From positions 20,462,846 to 20,526,845 of the forward strand of contig NC_088779.1 in the NCBI RefSeq assembly GCF_954871325.1: a stretch of DNA of 64,000 bases, read 5' to 3'. The translations under genes were made by a program, and so were the position numbers. Source of the stretch: Gordionus sp. m RMFG-2023. Its lineage: Eukaryota; Nematomorpha; Gordioida; Chordodea; Parachordodidae. Below, piece by piece: positions 12,001 to 24,552 of this stretch. The notes under the pieces were generated by a model. The model did not search any database. It was not told the origin of the DNA and was given only the letters and a program-made list of their open reading frames with translations. The stretch's first letter is position 1; each line of letters begins with the position of its first letter.

Positions 12001-15000
12001 AAAAAATTTTATATGCAAAATTTAAAATAAACAATCATATTCTCCGTACATTCAAGTTCGTTAAGGATAATTTTTATATTCATCTCTCATTTTAATATTC
12101 AAATAATAAAATAAAAAAAACTCTTTTTTTTCATAACTTTAACACCTTTTCACTTCGACTTGATTCTACCACTCATAAACTGCTACCTTGTCCTCCCATC
12201 GGTTCTTCCTCCTGTACTGCTAATATGTTATTATCTGCGCTAATCGTGGGACACCTCCGTAAAATATGATCTCCCCCACAATACCAGCACGACATTCTTC
12301 TTGGGATCCCCAATCCCGTTCTCTTCTACGATTGTATGACCAGCCTGCGGGTCTGTCTACCGTCATATCTCCATACCTGGTCTGCGCCTCTTCTCTGGCT
12401 GCGTCTACCCATCTTCTAGATTCTGCCGATTCATCAACCATCCTAATTTCTATCTTAATAATAAAGTTGCCCACTCGAACGTACGAAGCCATCTATAAGG
12501 ACTTAAGCTAAAAATATACTATATATTATCATTTATTTATCTCATATAATTCACCTACTTCCTAATTCTAAATACTCATAATTATTCTCGTACTAACTTA
12601 TACCTCTCTCATTCTCTCTTACCTTATGTCAGATGTAATATCAAATTGTTCATTCTTTCAGCCGACCTATTCCACTAATTGTGTACATCATACGTCAACA
12701 TTATGATTATCATAACTCTCACAGACTTGTTAAAAAAACAAATCAATTATGTCTATCAGCATTCCCAACATCATGATTCTCATAACTCTCGCAGACTTGT
12801 CAAAAAACAAATCAATTATGTCTATCAGCATTCTCGACATCATGATTCTCATAACTCTCGCAGACTTGTTAAAAAACAAATCAATTATGTCTATCAGCAT
12901 TCTCAACATCATGATTCTCATAACTCTCGCAAACTTGTTAAAAAACAAATCAATTATGTCTATCAGCCTTCCCAACATCATGATTCTCATAATTCTCGCA
13001 GACTTGTTAAAAAACCACTCAATTATGTCTATCAGAATTCTCAACATCAAAGCAAATTAATCGATTCACATCGCCATTTATTCCTAACCTAGACACCTAG
13101 GTCTTAATTGTTTAATATGCCTCGAACTTCAATTTCTACCTCCACCTTCTTTCTTCCTATATTCTTCTTCACTATACCTTTCCCCCATTTAACTGAGCCA
13201 TCAAAAAGTAGTATCCAAACTAGGCTTCCGATCTTAAATCTGTCATTAATTATAACTTCTTTCTGTTCTATTCTTTCTTTCAGAAAATCTAATTCAGTTC
13301 TAGTTTTTCTACCTAAAAATATCTCTGCTGGTGAGTATCCTTTGCTTCTCTTGGTATTGTTGTACGCTAATAGTAATAACCACCATTTTCCTTCTCCATA
13401 TTTTTCCTTTTTTAACCAACTCTTAACTAGAGCTACCATTCTCTCCGCTTGTCCATTACTTTTCGGGTAATGTGGTGGTGCTAATTAATGCTCAATCTTC
13501 CATTTATCACAAAATTTGTCAAAATCTTTGCCTATAAATGCTGGACCACCATCTGATACTAAGGTCTTCATTAATCCATATTTACTTACGAAGTCTTTTA
13601 CCCTATTCAATGCTACTTTCGTCGTCAGACCAGATACCTGTTGACAATCTATCCATTTCGAACCTGCATCTACCATTATAAAATATTTCTTCCTTTTATA
13701 TTCTAAAAAATCTACGTGTATTCTTTCACAGAGTACATTTGTTTCTGGCCATTTATCTCCCCTAACTTTTGCAGGTACATTCGCACACTTATTACATGTT
13801 TCACAACTCTTAGCTAATTCTTCAATTTTATTATTCATTCTGGGCCACCAAATGTATTCCCTCGCCTTATGTTTCATTCTTTCTATGCCCTGATGTCCTG
13901 TATGTACGGCTGCTAACATGTCGTTCCTTAACCTACTTGGTATCACTAAACGACATCCTCTCATTAAACAATTGTCTTCTATATTCAATTCACCTCTACT
14001 GTTTTTAAAGGTCTGGTCTCTACCTTCCCATTCTTTATCTCCTATAAACAGGCTCTAATTCTCATTAATTCTTCATCCTGCTAGGAAATCTTGTCTACTA
14101 GCTCTAAAGTTATCGGCCTTTCTCTTGTGTCTATTTTAAAGCTCTTATCACATTACCATTTAGTTCCTCTTCTTCACTATATTCTAAACTATTTATTATT
14201 GGCTATATTTCCTTGTCTTCTAAGTCCTTATCACATAATCTCGATAATATATCTGGTAAACAATTTTGTTTACCCGCTCTGAATCTTATTTCAAAATCAA
14301 AATTTCCTAACAACATAAGCCATTTCTGTAACCTTGGTGACATCATCAACTCCTTATTATCTCTTTTAAAAAGCCCTACAAGCGGTCTGTGATCCGTATA
14401 TAACAAAAATCTCCGGCCTAACAAATACTCTCTACATTTGGTTAAACCAAACTTGACTGCTAAGGCTTCCCTTTCTATAGTTGAATAATTTCTTTCAGCC
14501 TTATTAAACTGTCTTGACACAAATAAAATCGGCCTTTCTACATTATCAACTATTTGTGATAAAGCTCCTCCTATACCTTCATTAGATGCGTCCACTGCTA
14601 AAACAATATCTAATTCCTCATTAAAGCAAATCAACATAGGTTTCTCTACCAACTTTATTTTCAATTTTTTAAAACTTTCTTCCTGTGCTGCTCCCCACTC
14701 GAACCTTTTATTTTTCTTTAATAAACTATATAATGGTGTAGCAATTTCAGCAAAATCTTGAATAAAACGATGGTAATAATTTGTAGCTCCTAAAAATGAC
14801 TGTAATTCAGACTTATTATTTGGCGCTCTCATATTTACTATCTTGTCTATACTTTTGGCAATCGGAGTAATTACGTTTCCTTTTATAAAATGTCCTAAGT
14901 ACTTTATTTCTCTTACTCCGAAAACGCTTTTCTTCATATTAGCTTTTAAACCATTCTCTAATATTATATCTAACACCTTAACTAATCTAGAATTATGTTC

Positions 15001-18000
15001 TTCTTCGGTTCTACCTGATATTAAAACATCATCTAAATAATACATAATTCCCTTTAACCCTTGAAATAAAGAAGTCATTGTTCTCTGAAATATCGCAGCC
15101 GAAACTTTCAAACCAAATGGTAAGCGACAAAATGCAAATAATCCTCTATGCGTCGTAATTGTCAACATCTTACTCGTGTTCTCGTTCACTTTAATCTGTA
15201 AATAAGCGTTAGAAAAATCAATTTTCGAAAAAAATGTTGCTCCTTCTAGATTTGCTAATAATTGTTCTATCCTCGGTAATGGATAACTAACTGTGCTAAT
15301 CCATGGATTTAACAAAACTCTATAATCTATGCATAATCTTAAACTATTATCTGCTTTTCTAATGAGGACTAACGGTGTTGCCCACTCGCTATGCACTATG
15401 GGTCGTATTATGCCTTCTTTTAACCATTTATTTAATTCCTTATCGACTTCTTTTAACCAAGAAAAGGGCAATCTCCTTACTCCACAAAATTTAGGCTGGT
15501 AATTTTCTAATAATCTTATATTTACTTCAACATCTTTTAGTGTCTCTAACTCTTCTTTAAAAACCTCCAAGTATTGATTTACAATCATACTTATTTCATG
15601 GCTGTATTTATTTTCGATAATCACTTCCTGTTCTACTGTCTTCTTAATTATCTGTTTGTTGATTTCAACGAGTGTTACCTCTAAAGACTTTATATCTCTT
15701 GAAATCTTATTCTCTTTATCTCTATATCTAATCAAAAACTCTGGTGTTCGATTTCTAAGTTTATCGAGAACTAATTCTTGTTTATCCTCTATCATAGGTA
15801 ACTTAAATCTATCGAAATCACTCCTTATTATTTCACCATTATCAACAAATTCTGTAGTTCGATTTCTAAGTTTATCGAGAACTAATTCTTGTTTATCCTC
15901 TATCATAGGTAACTTAAATCTATCTAAATCACTCCTTATTATTTCACTATTATTATCAAATTCTGTAGTTCGATTTCTAAGTTTATCGAGAACTAATTCT
16001 TGTTTATCTTCTATACTAGGTAACTTAATTTTCTCAAAATCACTCCTTATTATTTCACTATTTTCATCATTACCTACAGGGATAGTTTCGAAAAATTCCA
16101 CCAATTATAAACTGGACCTAACGTTCTTATATCACACCAACCTAAAATTGGTTCAATTTTCAACGTAGTTATCCACAAATTTATACTTTTATTAACTCCT
16201 GGTAACCTTAACCTATAGTACCCTAAAATTTTCATCACGCTACCATCCAATTGTTTGGCTCTTATCTTTTTTGTAACAAATTCTTTCTCTGGCCAAAATT
16301 TCATAAAATCCTTAATACTTATCAATTTCTGCTCCTGTATCTAATAAAAAACAAATTTCTGCTTCATCCATATTTATCTTTACTCTCGGGCATCTATTCT
16401 TCATTAAAAATTCTCTAATTCCATTTTTCGTACATCTAGACAAGTTGCATCTTTAATTCTATATATTTCAAAATCTCTACTTTTTATTTTTATATCACTT
16501 CTATTAATATCGCTTGAATTATAATTATCGATGTTAAAACACTTTTTATTATCACAAAATTTATCGTTCTTATTACAATAATTAATCTTACTTGCACTAT
16601 CAACATTATCCAAATTATCATTATTAAAATTAAATTACTTATTTTTACTACAACATTAAAAACATTATTATAATTATCAAATCTATCATTAAAATTAAAA
16701 TGCTTATTCTTACCTGAACTAAAATTAGAAAAACCATTATTACCAAATTTATTATTAAAATTAAAATATTTATTATTTGCTACCAAATTATCAACATTAA
16801 AAAAATTATTATTATTATAAAATTCATTATTAAAATATTTCTTTCTTAGTCATTTGTTACATTTCTCTTGAGTGTGTCCATCCTGGCCACAAGCACCTTA
16901 AAATCAAATTGTTTACCCTGCATCTTATAGCTACATGGCCATTCTTGCCACATCTCGCGCATTTCAAATCCTTTGTTAAATCACAATCACGCGACATATG
17001 GCCTGGCTGACCACAGCTATAGCAACTAATTCGTCTGAAAATCTCTGTACTTCTAGAAATGTTTATGTTTCTCTCCTTATTTTCCTCATTTAATATATTT
17101 TTTATCTTATCTAATTCCTTATTTTCTATTTTTATGTACGATGTATTTCTACCTAAATTTAAACCTAATAAAAATGCTACAACTATTACCGAAAATATTA
17201 TTACCATTATATTTTTCAACAATAAATTCCTTAAAATAATTTGACTTATATACATTAAAAAGAATTCAAAATAATTTTAATCACAAATAACTTAATGCTG
17301 CGGCCAAAATTATACAATGTAATTAATATTATGATTAAAATCAAAGCATAAAACGGCATTACAAATAAAAGAACAGAAAAAATATATATATATTATTTTA
17401 TTTTTTTTACCTTAAATACGCTGATATATACAAAAAATTGACTTCTAATCACAATTTATTTATTCTAAATTTAATTGTATAATAGTCTATTTATTAGACT
17501 GAATATCTGCGGTCCCTGAGTATGTTTACTCTTCGGACCAGTGTTGAATTTCGATGTTTTTGGTATGATTAGCAAGATAAATATTAATATATAATATATA
17601 AATAATACCTTTAGTAATTCAATTTTATTACTACAATTTTATTAATCCAATTTTATTACTCCAATTTTATTAATCCAAACTATGTAAAAAAAATAAATAA
17701 TCATGAATGATCTTTCGATTCACAAAATACGGGTTTTTATATATTAATATAAAAAATTTTATATGCAAAATTAAAATAAACAATAGTATTCTCCGTACAT
17801 TTAAGTTCGTTAAGGATAACGGGTTTTTATATGTTAATAACAAAAATTAATATTCAAAAAAAAAATTTATATGCAAAATTTAAAATAAACAATCATATTC
17901 TCCGTACATTCAAGTTCGTTAAGGATAATTTTTATATTCAAATAATAAAATAAAAAAAACTCTTTTTTTTCATAGAAAGTTTTATTTGGAAAATAAGGTC

Positions 18001-21000
18001 TATGATCGTTTGCAATATATAGATTTGATCGATGATCAGCAATATCATTGTGTTATAATAGGTCTATAATAAAAGGATTAATTTTTATACCATATGTCCT
18101 ATTTCATCTCGAAATTGAAAAGATAACCCCAAAAAATTTATCCTACCCCCCCCCCCCCACAGGAAAAATTGGATACAAACAGTTCTTACCCCCCCCTCCC
18201 CCGCTTATGTAGAAGCTGCCCACAACACAAGTTTCTGTTGAAAGATAAAAATAAATTAATTTCATCTATTTTATAAATAAACGATATATTAACCTAAGTG
18301 ATGGTAAAAATATTAATATTCATAATTAAAATCATTTTACGATAGTGTTGCTTCGATAAAAATAATTTTAAAAAATTTTCAAACCGTAATGAACATTTAT
18401 AATTAGCTGAACCGAACAGAAACTTTTATAAATTTTTTCTTAAACCATTAACTATTATAATTGTTTAAATATTGAACCGTAATGGAGAGAGGGGGTGGTT
18501 ATACTAGAACTATACTATTCTTTAAAATTCAACTAGTACTAATTTTAATTTATTAATTTTAGAAATTATAAGTAATATCAAGAAAGGATATAGGTCGCGC
18601 ACTTAGACCTAAAGTGGATCTGGGTAACAAAATTTTGGGCAGCATTATTAAAAATTTAGGTTGCCTATTTTCCGATATGTATTTTAATAAAATAAATATA
18701 TAAACAAAATCTTCTATAATTATCACATAAATGATTTTTGTTAAATATGGCAATTGTAAAATATAAATTTAATGGCACAAGCTATATGTCTAAACAACTA
18801 AATTGTATAGTGATATTATTATGAATAATTATATATTTATTATACACAACTAATTTTTTCTTCCTTTCCTTTTTGTTTACAAAGAATAATAAAATGCCTG
18901 CGCAATCTAAAGAATTAACTAAGAAGATCAAATATTCTTTTCAATGGAAATTTTGGATAAGGCAACGGATCGAACCATGATTCTTACAAATCTAAGATAG
19001 GTCTTGATAAATTTTAGTATAAATGGCTACGCTACCCAAAAGCCAAGGTAATCGAGATGGTTGGCAAATCTTATAACAATTGTTATTTTTAAAAGAGATT
19101 TAGCTAGACTATTATTATAAACCAGGGTATTTTATGACATGTGTATATTAATTATGCTTTTATAGTTCGACCGTTAGATCTAATTCATTAATGTCACTTT
19201 CCCTTAAATCTTAGTCTGAGTAAAACACGCAATTTATTGCAATGAATTCGCTAATCACCTTCAGATGCGCAGATATAAAGTCAAAATGATGCTTAAAAGA
19301 TTGCAATTGAAAGCTTTAGCGTATTGGCATAGTTTTATTGACCAATAATTTGAAAATCCAATAAGATATTTTTTATCGGGATTGTATGGGCATATCCTCT
19401 CCTTCATAGGAAAATTTCTATCGAATTTTCTTCATCGAATTGATGTTATTGTTGGGATGCATTTTTCTCCTATCCAAATACGGGAAAAACCGCTATGTAC
19501 TACTAATTACTAATTTGTTAAAGTATCTAGATACAAAAATATGATATCGGTATCTAGATACACTTCTATAAAAAGTATCAATATCTAGATACTATTTTAG
19601 AATATATATATTGATATAATTTTTTTTAATATTAAAAAAATAATATTTGAATTAAATTATTTAATAAAATATCTGAAAACAAGATAAATTTTATTTTACG
19701 CAAAAATTTTATATAACAATTTATTTTATTTATTTAATCTAAAAATATATATATCACAATTTTTAATATTCCTAGACAATCTCTGAAAAGAAATCAAATA
19801 ATTTAATATTTGATTTCTTTGTTAAAGAGTTTAATGTAAACTCTAAACATGTCTTCACAGATAACCGCGGCTGCATTAATGATAAAAATTTTGCGAATGT
19901 TTTATTATTTAAATCTCACGATTATTTATAATAATTAAAAAATATTTTGTTGTATATGAATCAAGGTTTCGAACCGTTGGGTTTAGTAGTTCGGTTCGTT
20001 CCGGTTTTTAGTTTGAAATTTTATAAAGGTTTTGTTCCATTCCGGGATTTTGAGGAAATTTATATCGGTCCATTTCGGTTTAGAATTTATAATTGTTCTT
20101 TTTAGTTCTTTCCGGTTTTATAAATTGATTTTTTAAAAAAATTAATCATATAATTTAACATCTAAATTGTAAAACTAGCTATTATTTTTAACTTTCCATG
20201 TAAGACCATTTAATATAAACACATAAATAAAATAAAAGTACAAAAACAATTTAGCTTATTTAAATCGAAGATTTATGATAAGATTTTTTATTATTTTAAG
20301 ATTAAAAAGAACAAAAAAACAGATTAGAAGAATATTGAAAATATATAATTTTCCACTTAATAAAACAAATATTATTATAAAAACAAATTAAGAAATAATA
20401 TATTAAACTTGTAAATTAAAAAAATAGTTTTGTGAGAAGATGATTTCTTATCTAATTAAATAGTAATTTGCCTAACTCTATTAAAATATAAAGTAAAAAA
20501 CAATAAACTTGGTATTGATTGATATGGGCGATCGTATAAAAAAATTTTAATTTGGAAGGAAATCACGAATTTAAATTTTTTCCAAGGAAAATTAAAATTT
20601 AGATTAATAATTTAAAATTAATTATTTTTTAAAACCGGTATGAATTGGGTTAACCGCTTCAAAATTTTTTGTAACAGTTTAGTTCGCTTTTTTAATATTT
20701 TATAATGGTTCGGATAATAACTGTTCTTTCCGGTTTCGTGATTGTTCGAAACCCTGATATGAAATATTACAAAATTCTAGCAATTATTATTTTTATTTTA
20801 TATTTGTATAATGATGTGATATCAGCTGAATAAATTTTTTAGCTCACTTCGAAGTTTAAATTTTGAGAATAGAATCCTATATTAAGCATTATGCACACTT
20901 TACATAAGTAGAATAAAAAATTTATCTGTGTCTAATTACGTTATTAGGTGATGTGTTTGTATTCAGGTCCATTTTTAGTAACTTCGCTAATTTGTGTAAT

Positions 21001-24000
21001 TATTTATAATAAAAAGGGTTGGCAAGTAAGTTAATTGAAGAATAAAGGAAAATTGTTTCGCGATTTGATTAAAGCAAAATTTGATGGCCCCCAAATTTTT
21101 CAAATATTTTGATATATTCCCTTTTATAAGATTAATAAGTTAGCTATTTAATTTTAAGCTTTACTTTTGGGTTCAGTTTAATTTTTTTATCTTTTATCTC
21201 AAGTAAATAATTTATATAATATATTATCAAGGTAATCGTCGTTTATATATACTCTTTATAATCGAATCGTACATTATAGTTAATATGATTATTCAATTTA
21301 CTATGGCCTTTAAAAATTACTTATCCATTAAATAATAATATAAACTGTATATTATTCAAATATCAATGAAGGATATAACATTTCCTAATTCCTTTCTAAT
21401 AAGTACGAGTTTGGCATATACATAAATTTTTAGCACCGAGCTTCGAGCGCTCAGTAAATAATAAATTATAAGTCGCTAGATACTAACTTAAGATCTAAAC
21501 CCTAGTAAATAGCATTTAAAGCTGAACTTATAAAATGAAACCGATATTTATTTAGAGATTTACCGCTATCCATTATAATCGGGCTACCTTTAGTAACGGT
21601 TGTTTACATATTAACAAATGTCGCCTATTTTGCCGTTTTAACTCCGATTCAAATGCAATCTTCCGTAGCTGTTGCCTTTGTAAAAACCCATCTTTTTAAA
21701 CTTAAAAAATTTTGTATTTCTATGCTTTTTAAGGCAATTTTAAATAATTTTTTAAATGATAGACTTTTAAAATGTTTATTTTTATCATTCATTATACCTA
21801 ACAATATTTTAAGCATTTTTAAAAGTGGAGTAAGAATAAGAATCCATTGGCCGAATTATTATAAACTATTTTATATATTATTGTACTTTTTTAATATATC
21901 ATTTTTTTGTTATAGGACTATATGCAAATCCTATTCCCAAAAATTTCATGGTTAATGCCAATTTTAGTGTCTTTATCAGCATTAGGAAGTGTCAACGCAA
22001 TTTTATTTACTTCGGGCAGGTTTTGATATACAATTCAAAAATACATTATATTTCTTCAAAATACAGAATAGCTTATGCCGGAGCTAGGAATAATCAACTT
22101 CCGGAAATATTCGCTATGATCCACATAAAACATTGTACTCCTGTTCCATCTATTATATTGCTAGTATGCATAACATGATTTTAGAAATTTATTATAATAC
22201 GATCAAAAAGAACTAGGGCGCAAATTAAATTTATAAAAAAAATAAAATATAATTTAGTTAATTTCCATTCAAACAAGCTGAAATAAAGTTAAGAAATATG
22301 AATTGTCCCGACTAAATCCTGTTCCTTGGGACATGGATCAGTCTCTGGCCTGGGTTAACAACCCGTTTACCCAATTCATTAAATTTTTTTTATCTAAAAC
22401 ATCAAAATAGAAAAATGAAATGTTCGTTTATTCAAAAATTATCTGACGGCGTCACCATTTTTGGTAAGCTCGGGTTCTAGTAAAATTTAAAAATCAAGTT
22501 CAACCAGAGAGGGTTATTTGGGCCAGAAGTCCGAACCCGAAAGTTTAGTCAACAGGCCTGAAATAGGCCGTGTGTGTTTTTTAAATTGTCCACCTGTTCA
22601 TTTATTAAAAAAATATATCCCACTCTCGCCGGCCCATTTTAAATGGTTGGTTTGGCTATATATCCTTTTTTAATTAATATATCCTTTACTTAAAAAATAT
22701 GCAATATTATGAAATTAAAAAAATTAATTTTTAATAAATATAAACCAGTCTTACTCATTCCACCCGTAAAAATTTTAAAATTAAGCCACCCGCCAGGTAA
22801 ATAAATATTTTGAACCAGCCCGCGCAATGTTTAATTTTTAACCCACTGATTATTACAGCTGGTATAAATAAAATTATTTGTAAGAAAACACATTTTGAAA
22901 ACTCTATAAAGGCTAATAAATTATTTTAAATATAGATTTTTACTTTAAAAAAAAATTGACAACAAATTGTATAAAAAAAATGTTATAAAATTAAATAAAT
23001 GATATAAAAATTGTACTAAAATGATGAAATATATTTCATGTTGTAGATCAAATAATCTGACAAAAAATGATATATTAGGTTCCCGAAGAAAATTGTAATT
23101 TTACTTTTAAATAATAATATATATTAACATAAATGACAAAAAAATGTTTGAAAAAGTTCCGGTTGAGGGTTTAAAATTATTTCGGTCTAGATCCTTAACT
23201 TCATATTCATAGTAACTATACCGTGATTACGACATCGAAATATTCTTTAAAAAATATATAGTAACTACTATAGTCGATATCTAGAGTTTTAAAATTCGGC
23301 TAAAAATCTTAATTAGAAAATAAATAATAATCCAACATAACCGATTTGTTGGCGCATGTCAAAATGCCAGATACTTTTTATTTTACTCTTAAAATTTGCG
23401 ACTATACAAAAAAATAGTTTGTTAATGACTTCATTTTTTTATTTTGTCATCTCAAAAAATATTTATAAATAAATGTCCAAAGGCACTGTATTTGTAAACA
23501 GATTACCATTAAGTTAATAATTAAATATTATTCATGGTTAATTAATACCATATAGGAAATCTAATATTTGGGAACAGGAGTAAAAAACGGGAAAACATTT
23601 TAAGAGGCTATATAATTTTCGGCGAGTTTTTATATCCTCACGATTAACGAAATTCTCAGTATCCATTTAAAGGCCGGTCAGGGAGTGTAATTCATTTTTT
23701 GGTTATGCCCAGATTTTAATATTTGTTCATTTAAGAACTTTTTAATAATTTTTTTATCTTAAATTTTAAGACTTTTATATCAATGATATTTTTAACTGCG
23801 CGCGATATAACAACGTTGATTAGCTACTGCAATTTTATGCTATTTTTGTTCGTTGGAATATGTATTGGATGTATAATATATTTACGCTTCAAACGTCCAG
23901 AAATGATTCGGCCAATTAAGGTAAAAAAATAAATGATTAATATATGTCAAAAAACTTCGAATGTTCTCATTTTTTCACTCGTTTTTATCAGGTTTGAAAT

Positions 24001-24552
24001 CTGATGATCCTCTAATTTCGAAAAAAATAATAATGAAGCATAGTTAGCTAAGAGAGTATTTTTATCCCAAGAAAATAAATTAAATAATTCAATATCAGAT
24101 AATTCATATTGAGGTTACAGAAAAAGGTATCCCTAGAAAAGTAACTATCTATAAATTTTATTATTATTATCTCATTAAAGCTAAATATAGGTCTACACAT
24201 AATATTTCTGGTAATCAGCCTCTTTTTCGTGATAGTTCCAATGATAAATGACCCGATAGATATGCTTATAGGTACATCGATGGTATTATCAGGTATATAA
24301 AGCTTCATATGTTAAAATTTTGGGTTATCCTTAACAATTATCATAGCGTTATACCCATTTTAAAAATTATAAACTATAAAAATCTCACTGTTGCCAAATT
24401 AATTCATAAAATTATTATTAAATATATTATTTGCACCTCTAGGTATACCGGTATTCTATATTGCGTTTCGAGCGAATATAAAAATTTACAAATACGCATC
24501 CATTGGAAGTTTATTTCAATTAAACATTTGGTTATCTATTAAAATATTTTAA
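9050..24552 (+). CDS. SLC7A5-like: SLC7-family (LAT-type) amino-acid transporter light chain, complete in 9 exons
   Basis: Plasma-membrane amino-acid exchanger subunit of about 12 membrane helices. Coding exons: 9050-9722, 9789-9885, 10247-10291, 21556-21679, 21916-22019, 22067-22163, 23771-23920, 24181-24292, 24443-24552. All junctions are GT-AG and in phase, giving 503 aa, the usual LAT length. The first ATG is at 9050; the frame is open slightly further upstream without another ATG. Seen: helix-1 GSIIGSGIF (44-52, substrate-binding loop), helix-3 GGEYAY, a cysteine at 146 in the loop where LATs bond to the SLC3A heavy chain, LTPIQMQSS, PKISWLMPI, YAGARNNQLPE, HIKHCTPVPS, and KRPEMIRPIK before the last helices. 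Intron 3 is 11.3 kb and holds a Gypsy element and a MITE. LAT1/LAT2 versus other light chains is not resolved. Confidence 0.95.
10292..11678. other. SLC7 intron 3, left part: no feature recognised
   Basis: AT-rich intronic sequence. Around 10,440-10,570 there are scattered GAACCG/AAACCG-type words like those in the MITE family at 19,962 and 31,673, which suggests a decayed relative, but no termini can be drawn. Nothing coding. Confidence 0.4.
11679..12133 (-). repeat. 3' LTR of the Gypsy element
   Basis: Partner of 17,542-17,972, slightly longer through a short internal insertion near its left-strand end. The internal sequence flanking it on the minus strand is purine-rich (GTGAAAAGGTGTTAAAG), where the polypurine tract is expected. 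Confidence 0.9.
12190..12500 (-). pseudogene. Zinc-knuckle segment downstream of integrase (Gypsy fossil)
   Basis: The minus strand carries a charged stretch (VDESAESRRWVDAAREEAQT) and, nearby, a CCHC-like knuckle CWYCGGDHILRRC. Such knuckles normally belong to gag, yet this one lies between the integrase end and the 3' LTR. It could be a gag-like extra reading frame at the 3' end or a piece of another element. GC content is higher than in its surroundings. Confidence 0.6.
12695..13050 (+). repeat. 69-bp tandem repeat, about five copies, inside the Gypsy element
   Basis: A 69-bp unit beginning AAATCAATTATGTCTATCAG recurs at 12,740, 12,809, 12,878, 12,947 and 13,016 with few differences. Because 69 is a multiple of three, all frames stay open on both strands, which explains the long repetitive frames here. 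They are not treated as genes. The array lies between the integrase and the 3' LTR of the element. Confidence 0.95.
13104..13988 (-). pseudogene. Integrase segment (Gypsy fossil)
   Basis: Begins with an HHCC zinc-binding module (HTGHQGIERMKHKAREYIWW, then CETCNKC) followed by an rve core with VDAGSKWIDCQQV and LVSDGGPAFIGKDF, and continues with YNNTKRSKGYSPAEIFLGRK, typical of Metaviridae integrases downstream of the catalytic core. No chromodomain was recognised. Part of the broken element. Confidence 0.88.
14203..16104 (-). pseudogene. Reverse transcriptase-RNase H segment (Gypsy fossil)
   Basis: Long minus-strand segment with the Gypsy order of motifs: SEWATPLVLIRKADNSLRLC, FSKIDFSNAYLQIKV, FCRLPFGLKVSAAIFQRTM, catalytic YLDDVLISG, then RNase H with VLAVDASNEGIGGAL, EREALAVKFG and YTDHRPLVGL, ending with LPDILSRL. 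Its N-terminal part has three near-identical repeats of about 30 codons (15,745-16,060) with a KLPMIEDKQELVLDKLRNRT core. Part of the element 11,679-17,972, which is broken overall. Confidence 0.92.
16070..16395 (-). pseudogene. Retropepsin-like segment (Gypsy fossil)
   Basis: The minus strand shows FLLDTGAEI at about 16,330-16,360, the D-T-G active-site motif of LTR-retrotransposon aspartic proteases, in the position expected between gag and reverse transcriptase. The sequence after it (RLPGVNKSINLWITTL) fits the rest of a retropepsin fold. Part of the broken element. Confidence 0.75.
16857..17255 (-). pseudogene. Gag nucleocapsid-like segment with two zinc knuckles (Gypsy fossil)
   Basis: Two CCHC knuckles in tandem are readable, CYSCGQPGHMSRDC and CARCGKNGHVAIRC, the nucleocapsid signature of gag. 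They sit unusually close to the 5' LTR, and no capsid-like domain was recognised before them. An asparagine/phenylalanine-rich low-complexity region follows (16,490-16,840). Part of the broken element 11,679-17,972. Confidence 0.85.
17542..17972 (-). repeat. 5' LTR of the Gypsy element
   Basis: On the minus strand it runs from TGAAAAAAAAGAG to AATTCAACA, a TG...CA terminus. It aligns with the LTR at 11,679-12,133 throughout apart from small indels. Contains repeated blocks ending in TTCGTTAAGGATAA. The adjoining internal sequence forms a GGTCC...GGACC inverted repeat next to the primer-binding position. Confidence 0.9.
17973..19961. other. SLC7 intron 3, middle part: C-tracts and short palindromes only
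   Basis: Two poly-C tracts (about 18,148-18,160 and 18,190-18,200) stand out in this AT-rich intron. Around 19,520-19,590 the palindrome GTATCTAGATAC occurs in repeated form. GAACCG-rich words near 18,380-18,490 resemble the MITE family at 19,962 and 31,673. No coding sequence was recognised. Confidence 0.45.
19962..20756. mobile_element. hAT-type MITE (795 bp) in SLC7 intron 3
   Basis: Termini CAAGGTTTCGAAC and, inverted, CAGGGTTTCGAAC form a terminal inverted repeat. Flanks ATATGAAT (19,954-19,961) and ATATGAAA (20,757-20,764) are an 8-bp target duplication with one difference. Both ends are rich in GGTTCGGTTCG/CCGGTTT words. Internal words resemble the element at 31,673-32,075 in the opposite orientation, so the two are likely family members. 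No coding capacity. Confidence 0.8.
22164..23770. other. SLC7 intron 6: no feature recognised
   Basis: Intron of 1.6 kb. The part at 22,300-22,860 has a higher GC content than its surroundings, with words such as GGGTTAACAACCCG, and may be an old mobile-element remnant, but no termini or duplication could be found. Confidence 0.4.

Larger units (their letters stand above)
11679..17972 (-). mobile_element. Ty3/Gypsy (Metaviridae) LTR retrotransposon, broken, antisense in SLC7 intron 3
   Basis: An LTR retrotransposon of about 6.3 kb bounded by two long terminal repeats (11,679-12,133 and 17,542-17,972). Order on the minus strand: 5' LTR, a primer-binding-like region starting TGGTCCGAAG right after it, zinc-knuckle gag segment, retropepsin, reverse transcriptase, RNase H, integrase, a 69-bp tandem repeat, a further zinc-knuckle segment, a purine-rich stretch, 3' LTR. 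The PR-RT-RH-IN order and YLDD reverse transcriptase mark it as Gypsy. The LTRs differ by about five substitutions plus a few indels, so the insertion is young. It is broken at several places and is not expected to be autonomous. No clean target duplication is visible (flanks share only TAG). Confidence 0.93.

Noticed and set aside
12730-13092. Long repetitive open frames on both strands with about 23-residue periodicity
   Set aside because: They are a by-product of the 69-bp tandem repeat, whose length is a multiple of three; no composition or start signal supports a protein.
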